Positions 56,124 through 64,000 of a DNA stretch of 64,000 bases are shown one piece after another (position 1 is the first letter of the stretch; each line of letters starts with the position of its first letter). Source of the DNA: Triglochin maritima. Lineage: Eukaryota; Streptophyta; Magnoliopsida; Alismatales; Juncaginaceae. Under the pieces are notes generated by a model, which made no database searches, was not told the origin of the DNA, and saw nothing but the letters and a program-made list of their open reading frames with translations. The stretch is from positions 37,213,254-37,277,253 of the forward strand of contig OY821781.1 in assembly GCA_963682175.1 (NCBI GenBank), in the 5' to 3' direction. A program made the position numbers and the translations under genes.

Positions 56124-59100
56124 CTTCCTACATGCTACAATTACAGTTTAGATCACGTTGGACCTTGTGTTTGACCCAATGTAGCATGTTCTATATATGT
56201 CCTACATCCTGATCTGTATTCGAGAAATAATTCATATCCGCATTCGAATCCGTATCCAATCAGATGTTGAAAATGTCCGAATCAATATAAACATATATAA
56301 ACTTAATATCCCAAGTGAAACATCGGTCACTAAAATGATTTCACTAGGTCTCCATAACACAACCAAACTTGTCTAACCATCTATGAAAACATATATTTTT
56401 GCTTGCTTGCTAGAAAGCGGTTACTAATTTGGCGAAATGTCGCGAACAACCAATTATTTTTTCTAATGTTATAATAAACCTTCAGTACTGATTTTGTACT
56501 TTTGTACCATTTTGTTTTTGTTGTATCTCTTTCTCGTAACTTTTCCGTCAACCTTTGGTAAGTAAATTAATATTCTCTGGGAGTGTTTGCAGAGTCAACC
56601 TTTATTAATCTAATAAACTTGATTTTCCTTCTCTATATTGTAATTTTTCCAAAGCTCGTTTAAATAATCTATTAAATCTTTTTCACTTCTACCGTCTCTC
56701 ATTTCTCTCTCATCAATGACATCGCTTCTTACTCTCACTAAAATTCACATGATTCCAAAAATGTGCCTAATCAAAATTAAGAGGCCCAACTGCTTAACTG
56801 CCAAAATTAGTACTTCTTTTACATTTGAAATTTTCATAAAGAATCTAAAAAATTATTGTTTTCGATTATTTAGTTTTCAAATTTAATAAATTTTTTTTAT
56901 TTTAAAATATTTAATAAGAAATTTTAAAAACAATTAAAAAATATTTTTGAATAAAATTTTTTAGTTTAATATTTATTAAAAGTTTAACTTCAAATTATTA
57001 TACAAAATAGGCTGAAATATGACTAGTTCAGCAAACGACTCTCGTACGTTACTACAAAAATATAACTAAAAAGTGTCATCAAATGTCTACAATGTCGCTA
57101 GAAAAAATGATTTCTATATTCGTGTCATCAAATGTCTTCAAAGTTATTTCTTCAAAATAGATATCGAAAGTGTATTTCAAAAATAAAAAAGTACAATTTA
57201 TTTATGAAATCATGATGGATATTAGGATTCAAACTTACATGAATTATGAGCATCTCGAATAACCACCACAACGCTTTGATACTATTGTAATTCTCTATTC
57301 TTAATTACTATATATTAGTAATATATTAATGTTGCTAGGATTTTAGAAATAGTTTACAAATAATTTTAGATATCAATTCCATTATTAACCTTATTTATAT
57401 TTCATTCTATTAATATACGTATATTATATTTTATATCAGTTCTTAAAATCAAAATTTTAATAAATTTATTTCTTTAATATTTCAAAGATACGCATTCTAC
57501 GACGATCCTTGAAATGTACTATTTTTTCAAAATGAGTTTTTCATGGCTTTGTAATGTTGTAATAATCTCTATACATAATCAAACTACAATCTTAGTGTTT
57601 ACAAAACTTTTTTCAAGCCTAAGTTTCTATTACACTTCTTCAAGTGTGTCATTGGAATCAATTTTTCAATGACTAACCACGTCCACTTCGTTGATATATT
57701 ACACACGAAATTATGCAAATGTGTGGTACTTTGTCACATGATGCGGTAACGTACACAGCATGTCATGATACAAAATGGTGACGCGATTTAAATTTGATCT
57801 AACAAGGTGATGATTCATGCCATTAATTAGTTTAATTAGTGGTGGAGATTTTTAAACACCCTGACTAAATTGACGGATGAAACGGTGTTCAATTCTTAAT
57901 AGTTAATACCATTATTATTGGTTTGTAAGAGTGCAGTAAATTAAATCATTGGTCACAGTTTGCATGGTTTGGTAACCTAACTTTGCAAGTTTTACGATTA
58001 GATGACGAAAATGTGATGTTGTCTCAACTCGTAATGATTGATTACTTTATGCTTACTTAGGGAACACATAAAAGATGCATTAAATAAGTCAACCCATTGG
58101 CACATATCATGTTAATGTCTTCCAGTAATTACACTAGACAGTATGTCATTTAGTCCGTCTGTGCAATTATTTGGTATTATTCATTTTTGCTATTATATTT
58201 GGAATAGTTTCGCACAATTGGTAATTACATAGGTTCTAATTCCTTTACCATTTTTTGAATCTGTGGCTTCCGTGGCAGTTAAAAAGATTCTGGTAAATTT
58301 TCAATTCGTATATTTTTTGTATTATAAAATAATTATAAGAACAAAAAAATAGAAAAGATGCTAAAATGGTTTAAAGAAAACAAAGCTGGCCATATCAAAA
58401 GAAAATGAACCGTAGATTTATCTCCAAATCCTTTTAACGTTCATGATCGAATTTCTTATCTTTGGCCTCTGGCTTTTCAAAAAATAGAAAATCTTTAGCT
58501 TCTGAAAATCTCTGCTGAGCCATAGAATTAACTTTCTTTTAAAAAAAAAGTTTACTTTGTATCCGTATTGAGAGTAATCTCTTGTCAGGTCCAAAATTAA
58601 TTATATTTTTCAAGCTCGACTTAATCACTTATCGCACATCAAACGTCATAACTTAGGAATTCACCTTCAGCTTACAATTACCATCATGAATATTAAGATT
58701 TTTCTTCTTTTGAAGTTCAGAACAAATACTTGCATACTTTGAAATCAAAATGAAATTACTTATTGGTGATTATCATTATATGTTGTGACTACTTGTCCTC
58801 ATTATATTGATCGATCTTTATCAGGAAAAAATTGGCTAATTGCAGTTGGTGGTTAGCTTATGATTCAACCCTCTTAAATCAATAAATGACAAAACTATCT
58901 TTCTTTGTTCCTATCATAAACTACAACCATACTTCTCGAATCGGGTGAGTAGCTCCAATTCTCCAATAATTGAAGAGGATTCCAGTCCTATAATTGCTAA
59001 ATTTGCTGAAACCAAAAAACGAAAAGATTACGGTGCGAAAAATTTGTTACTCGACGTAAAAGAAAGGATTTAGATCTAAAAAAGACGTATCTGCAGGACC

Positions 59101-59206
59101 AAGAGGGACAAACAGTCGATTGCAATAATTGAAGAAATAATGAGTTCAGTCTCTTTCAAGGATAATTATTCTCTTACTTGCAAAATCTACGGATACCAAA
59201 GAAGCA
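56124..59206 (+). other. AT-rich intergenic region
   Basis: No gene, tRNA or bounded element recognised. A short ATTCGAATCCGTATCC stretch near 56240 resembles the subterminal motifs of the hAT element at 40205. Confidence 0.5.
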
Positions 59207-59364
59207 TAAAATAAGGAAACTACTGTTCGTTTAAAATTACTTAAATTGTCTGTCTAATTATTATTTTGTCATTCACAATTTATTTAATACGTATTTCGTC
59301 GTGTCTCTTAAACTAAGACTTTTGTTTAAGTTTTCCTCACTTTACCAATACCAACACCACGAAA

Positions 59365-61563
59365 ATGTATGGCGAAGCGTCTGAATCCAGTGAAGTAAGT
59401 CTAGCAAAAGAAAAAAAATCCATCCTGAACGTTTGTCTAAGTCAGACACCCCCACCATTGGGGTGGCGGCTTAGACAGACGCCTCCCCCATGGACGAGAC
59501 GTATGGGTAGGGCGCCTCCCCATGGGAATGGTGTCCTAGCCAGACACCCAAATTTTTATTTTTTTATGTTGTGTTATTTCAAATTATTTCAGGTTCCATT
59601 GCAAGATTTCGGTGGTGATGGAGTAAATTACAGTGAGTTTTTTGTAAGTACACAAGTATTTTCAACAATCGATGACGCGAATAAATGGACGAAACAAGTT
59701 GCTATCGGAACCGGATTTTTTTGGTAATATCATCATATAAATCACAATTAGATAATCAGATGAATTGTTATCTGAGATGCGATCGCCGAAATGAAATGGA
59801 TTCTCGGGATATGGATATTGCAGTACGGAAGAACACGAAAAGAAAGGGTTGCGGTTGTCGTTTTTTGATAAAGGTGGTCGAGCAATGAGAGCGTGATGGA
59901 TGAGTCGTAGTTTCTAATAGTATTCATGGTTTTCACAACCACAAACTTGCACTTTATCCAGAGGGTCACCGACAGATCAGCCGTCTTAGTCCTGGGGCCA
60001 AGAAAATTGTTCGTGATATGACTGAGGCACAAACAAAACCACGTAACATCTTGTTGGTGGTAAAGGAGAAATTCCCGGAGGATAATCCCAATCAGAGACA
60101 CATTTATAACTTCAGAGAGTACATGAGGAGGACGAAACTTGAAGATAGGAATCCCGCTCAACAGTTTCTGCATCAGGTAGTGCAGTATCAGTATTTGCAT
60201 TGGATTATGGCGGATGAAGAAACCAATGTCGTCACTCACGTATTTTCGGCACATACGACGTCAGTTCAGTTGTTGGTCACATACTCTTTTGTAATCTGCA
60301 TGGATTTGACATACAAAACGAACAAGTAAAAGATGTCTTTGTTCGAGATGGTTGAGGTGACACCAACAAACATGAACTTCCTTATCAGTTATGCGATTAT
60401 AAAGGATGAGACTGAGTCTAGTTACTGGTGGGTGTTGGAGAAGTTGGGAGATATGTTATTAGGTACTGTCAGCCCAACTGCAATAATAACGGACCGGGAG
60501 TTAGGGCTTATGCGACCAGTGAGAGAGGTTTTTCCTGAGTGTGCTAATTTACTCTGCACCTGGCATATCAACAAAGACATATACAACTACGCATACCACG
60601 TATTCGGCAAGAACAAGCAGTTTGCAGAGAATTTAAAGTATGGAAAGTGCAGGAAAGTCATGATTTCTACTTCAGAAACCGAGTATGATAGAGTTGTCCG
60701 TAATCTGAAAGATTCTTTTAAGTCTTGGCCAGCTATCACGGAGTATCTGGAAGACACGTGGTTAGTGCATAAAGAAAAGTTTGTGTTGAATTGGATGAAC
60801 AAAGTCCTTCATTTCGGAAACACTATGAACTGTATGGTCAAAAACGCTCATTCGGCTATGAAAGAGTGGATCACTACATCGACTGAAGCTCTGGACACTC
60901 TTTTCAACCACGTGAACGCGGCTATTGAAATGCAGCTGACGAATATTCGAAACCTTCTTGAAGAGTGGAGACGTCGAAATTTGACTAACTACAGAAATGC
61001 TTTGCATCAGCATATAAATGGTTGAATTTCGCATCGCTGCTTGTCGTTATTGTGTGAGGAGTTGCAGAGAATGCAGAGCTTGAGTAATCAAGTTGAATAT
61101 CGCTATGGGTGCGCTTTTCTGACATCACATGAGATTCCTTTTGCATGTACCATGCACGATTGTATTGAGTTAGGCGAATGAATTTATTTAGAGCAGATTC
61201 ATCCATTCTGAAAAACACTTGTCATTAGAGAAGGAGTCGAGATGCCAGAGTTTGTGGATCAGTCATCACAAGACATCGAGCATTTTCGGAACCTCGTTAT
61301 GAGATTTCGGCTTGCGACCCCGCAGTAATTCGTAGTGCCTCTTGTATTTTATACGTGTAGTTACACCCCGATCGGTCGAACTATCTACAACCCGCAGAAA
61401 ATACTAAGGTAGGGGATCGACCAAGGGAAAGTTGACACATCGGGACCTAAGTGCCTTTGAGTATGTTGAGTGAAGTCGTGGTCAATCTTCTAGTAGTTTA
61501 GCAGGGGTCGTGGTCGATCTTCTAGTTCGTCTCGATCGTCCGTAAACACGAGTACAAGATTTG
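59365..61563 (+). pseudogene. MULE FAR1-type transposase, copy 5
   Basis: Exon 1 (59365-59394, MYGEASESSE) has a perfect GTAAGT donor. Intron 1 (59395-59592) holds CGCCTCCCCCATGG-type hairpins and ends TTTCAG. Exon 2 reads VPLQDFGGDGVNYSEFF. One T is missing from a run near 59722, causing a shift. CYLRCDRR and KRKGCGCRFLIKVVEQ follow, then TGA stops near 59886 and 59901. The MULE core is well preserved: FVICMDLTYKTNK, stop at 60328, NMNFLISYAI, SSYWWVLEKL, ITDRELGLM, LLCTWHINKDIYNYAYHVFG, and a 230-residue open stretch to 61025. The SWIM-like CAFLTSHEIPFAC region follows with further stops. Confidence 0.88.
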
Positions 61564-61664
61564 GTATAAGACATGTTTGCTGTTATTATTATTACTTCGT
61601 TTTCCCTCACTAAACATGTTCTTCCAGTTATTATATATAACGTTGCTATTTTTTCATCCTGTAG

Positions 61665-62249
61665 TGTCCGGACGGAATGACATTGATAACTTCTCATATG
61701 TTAATAGACTGCAAAGAATCCTCTTACCATTTCTGGAGAGGTGAAATGATGTACGTGTTGATGGCAACTGTGGATTTCGATGTGTTGCCGATGTTTTCTA
61801 TGGTGGTCTTGCGATTTCTAATGAGATAGGGGCGTAACCCATTTATGAGCACGTTTATTATGACGGTGTGGTACAAGCTCGTCAGCGAATTGTTTGTGGC
61901 GGAGGACCTTGTGGTGATGATCACTATATGGAGATTTGGTGTGACTTGTTCCCGATTGCCAATTTTTACAAGTGTGCAGTTTTGATTTCTCAGTGGGAAC
62001 GGATGGTTTGTTGTACCCGTGTATTACAATGCTACATTGGGAGAGTCCATCTACCATGACGAAGTCATGCAGAAAGTTGATTATTGCTCATTTAGGGAGT
62101 TATAAACATTACATTCGTTTAGAATTAACTTAGGGATTTCCATTACCTCCTATAACGACCTAGTGGTTTCAAATGCAAGACGAGCTGGATGGGAGGTGGA
62201 GTACGAAAGTAGGAGAGCATGTTGGGACCCGTTACGTAGTAGATTTTGA
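61665..62249 (+). pseudogene. OTU cysteine-protease domain fused to the MULE transposase, copy 5
   Basis: It follows a CCTGTAG acceptor. It reads SGRNDIDNFSYVNRL, then after a one-base shift VRVDGNCGFRCVADVF, with OTU catalytic Asp and Cys intact. A deletion removes the segment after FYGGL that copy 4 keeps (QENWSYARR). GGGPCGDDHYMEIWCDLFPI and SYKHYIRLEL (catalytic His) follow, then a stop. About 60% of the length is recognisable in a single reading with shifts. Confidence 0.82.
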
Positions 62250-62484
62250 TTGTAATTTGTAATGTATTGGTTAAATCACTATTCTTTTAATGTGTAATTT
62301 GTTCATGTTGTTTTCTTATCGTGTTATTTTTTTATTAGATTTCAAATTTGAAATGCATCAAATATAACAAATAGGGAGAAGATATGTTCGTCAGAAAGAA
62401 ATAATAAGAGTACAACAAGTATGCAAATAGAAATACAAATAATAAGAGTTCAACAGATAATAAAGTAAATAACGTACAAGCCGA

Positions 62485-63989
62485 CTACAACTCATCATCC
62501 GAATCGTGGTCGGAAATGCCCAACTGATTGTTCCACACCTGTATGAAGTCATCCCAACCTTCACATGTAGATCTCGTCTCCTCATTCGGCATCTGGTCCC
62601 TATAATCCAGAAATGGTTGCGCAAGCCGTACGCCCTACTCATGCACTTGGTCTAACATCAAAATTATTGTACATTAACAAGAAAAACAAAATATACAATA
62701 CAAATAAATAAATAAAAAATAATTTACAAAAACTTAGTGCAACGCCACATGTCCTATCTAGTGGTCTCTCAGGTCTCGGAGCGGTACTGCGCACGAGAAC
62801 TGGATGTGAGCACGTACCGAACCAATCCAAATAATCTGCATGACAAGTGGAGGGGTCGGCTACGTGTGAGATCTCCAAGGTGAAGTCGGCCTCCTTTGGG
62901 AAATGTCCTCCAAATCAATTCCACGCTTGAGGCATTGTACCTGATATCGTACGTCGTCGCAATCGCAGACTGCACTGCATGCTCTTGTATCGGGATGTCA
63001 ACCGGGATAACCTGAACGTACCCTAACTGACGCAAGACGCGATCAGGCAAATAAGGATCCATGATATCCCGATAACGAATAACATCTATCAATAAAGTCC
63101 TCGACACAGCCGCAACAGGCTCAGGACCATAGGGCAACCACTTTATCTAAACGTTTATACGTTAATAATAATAAAAATAAAATTTAAATAAACGTGAATG
63201 ATATAGAGTTTTATACATGCGATGTAGTAATCTGATCTAGCCGTCTACGAATGGAATGGAATCGCCCTTCGCTCTTATCCTCGCTCCGGACAACCCACAT
63301 ACGCGAACGAGGATAACCTGACTCAATGATTTGCCACTCTCGATGCCGACAGAAAGGAGGAAAATACTCATATATCCAAGACAGCAACAACGTAAGACAA
63401 CCCGCCATACCAGATTAATCAGCACGACTAGCTATCCCCAACTGACGATACAGGTATGCCAACGTCGTTGACCCCCATGAGTATTGACCAATCATATACC
63501 GGTCCCTAGCCTCCAATAGGTTGTGTGGTCTGACTCTGCAACTACTCTTATTGAGAAACAAGACGCATCCGAGCAGTAAGAACAGGTAGGCAGTAACCTA
63601 CGAATCCGCGGTGGACGTCCGCGTCTGCAAAAGTCGTTAACATTGTCGATGCTAACACCACCACCACTCCAAAAAGGGCTATCCCTCTCTAGATCATCGA
63701 CGCTTACCCTGAGCAACTATAATACATAACTTTTCAGCTCAGGCATCGATGCCTGAGCACTGACCATACGACCCTCAACAAGAAGCTGCAGAATCTGGAA
63801 TAAGTCGTGCAACATGATCGTCATCTCTCCGAAAGGCAAGTGGAAAGAGTTGGTGTCAGGCTGCCACCGATCCACAAATGTGGAAATCAACGGCATGTCA
63901 AGGCAGGGGAACATGTTGTTAGGCAAGAGACCCAATCCACTATGAGTAATGCCCCCCGTGATACTATCACTCAAAACTGAGCGCCAACC
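62485..63989 (-). pseudogene. Plant mobile domain (PMD) protein gene of MULE copy 5
   Basis: Minus strand. The exon after a TTGCAG acceptor at 63990 begins GWRSVLSDSITGGI, then MPLISTFVDRWQPDTNSFHL and PFGEMTIMLHDL, the N-terminal PMD signature. After a stop near 63719 the frame shifts and gives RDRYMIGQYSWGSTTLAYLY and GMAGCLTLLLSWIYEYFPP, typical PMD core. A GTATAA intron (63216-63147) leads to KWLPYGPEPV and PYLPDRVLRQLGYVQVIP, the C-terminal PMD signature. A last exon ends in acidic DHDSDDEL and a stop at 62485. PMD proteins occur both as host silencing factors (MAIN/MAIL) and inside transposons; the role in MULEs is unknown. Exon 1 lies outside the window. Confidence 0.85.
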
Positions 63990-64000
63990 CTGCAATGTAG

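Larger units (their letters stand above)
59215..64000 (+). mobile_element. MULE copy 5 with transposase-OTU and PMD genes (right end beyond window)
   Basis: The left end GGAAACTACTGTTCGTTTAAAA matches the family; the presumed target duplication TAAAATAA is at 59207-59214. The plus strand carries the transposase-OTU gene (59365-62249) and the minus strand most of the PMD gene (62485 to beyond 64000), convergent. This is the most complete member and shows the two-gene plan. The right terminus is outside the window. Confidence 0.85.

Noticed and set aside
1..64000. CRISPR arrays, bacterial operons, organelle DNA or an endogenous pararetrovirus.
   Set aside because: No regular spacer array, no ribosome-binding-site-led operons, no plastid or mitochondrial genes, and the reverse transcriptases are copia type with integrase upstream of RT.

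Overview
The window is nuclear DNA of a flowering plant, most likely a eudicot. It is AT-rich, genes carry GT-AG introns, and there is an AP2/ERF transcription factor and a plant exostosin-type glycosyltransferase. Most of the remainder is plant transposon debris: Ty1/copia, hAT, Mutator-like (MULE) and PIF/Harbinger. The species cannot be named from the sequence.

Only two genes look intact. One is a DREB A-4 type ERF gene (23556-24200, minus), intronless, with a TATA box and a CT-rich leader. The other is a four-exon exostosin-family glycosyltransferase (52567-55141, minus) whose leader contains a probable intron and an upstream ORF. A third host gene, an alpha/beta-hydrolase (48932-49794, minus), survives only as a damaged 3' half cut off by a long-LTR element.

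Layout. 1-13250: a hAT transposase pseudogene split by a 2.06-kb solo LTR (202-2259, target duplication AAAAT) and by a full-length 8.0-kb copia element (2368-10393, target duplication ATGGC/ATGAC); its 3' part carries a nearly identical 1031-bp tandem duplication. 13251-19334: AT-rich sequence with one small LTR-like remnant. 19335-22760: two short non-autonomous MULEs. 23556-24664: the ERF gene. 27239-32396: a 5'-truncated decayed copia element, followed by a PIF/Harbinger scrap. 33994-37394: a damaged MULE carrying an LTR fragment. 37590-44300: a duplicated segment (one copy interrupted by a 1.87-kb solo LTR), two non-autonomous hAT elements, a MULE-like MITE and tandem repeats. 44579-48677: a complete-ended MULE. 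48932-51840: the hydrolase remnant and a rearranged LTR. 52567-56100: the glycosyltransferase gene. 59215-64000: a fifth MULE that runs off the window.

The most distinctive content is the MULE family (five members). Assembled from its copies, the parent element carried two convergent genes. On one strand is a FAR1/MULE transposase spliced to a C-terminal OTU cysteine-protease domain. On the other is a plant mobile domain (PMD) protein. The first intron of each gene holds GC-rich palindromic repeats in otherwise AT-rich DNA; in the non-autonomous members these repeats expanded, and some are open in both strands. Where both ends are visible the element is flanked by 8-bp AT-rich target duplications. 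Every coding copy here is inactivated by stops and frameshifts.
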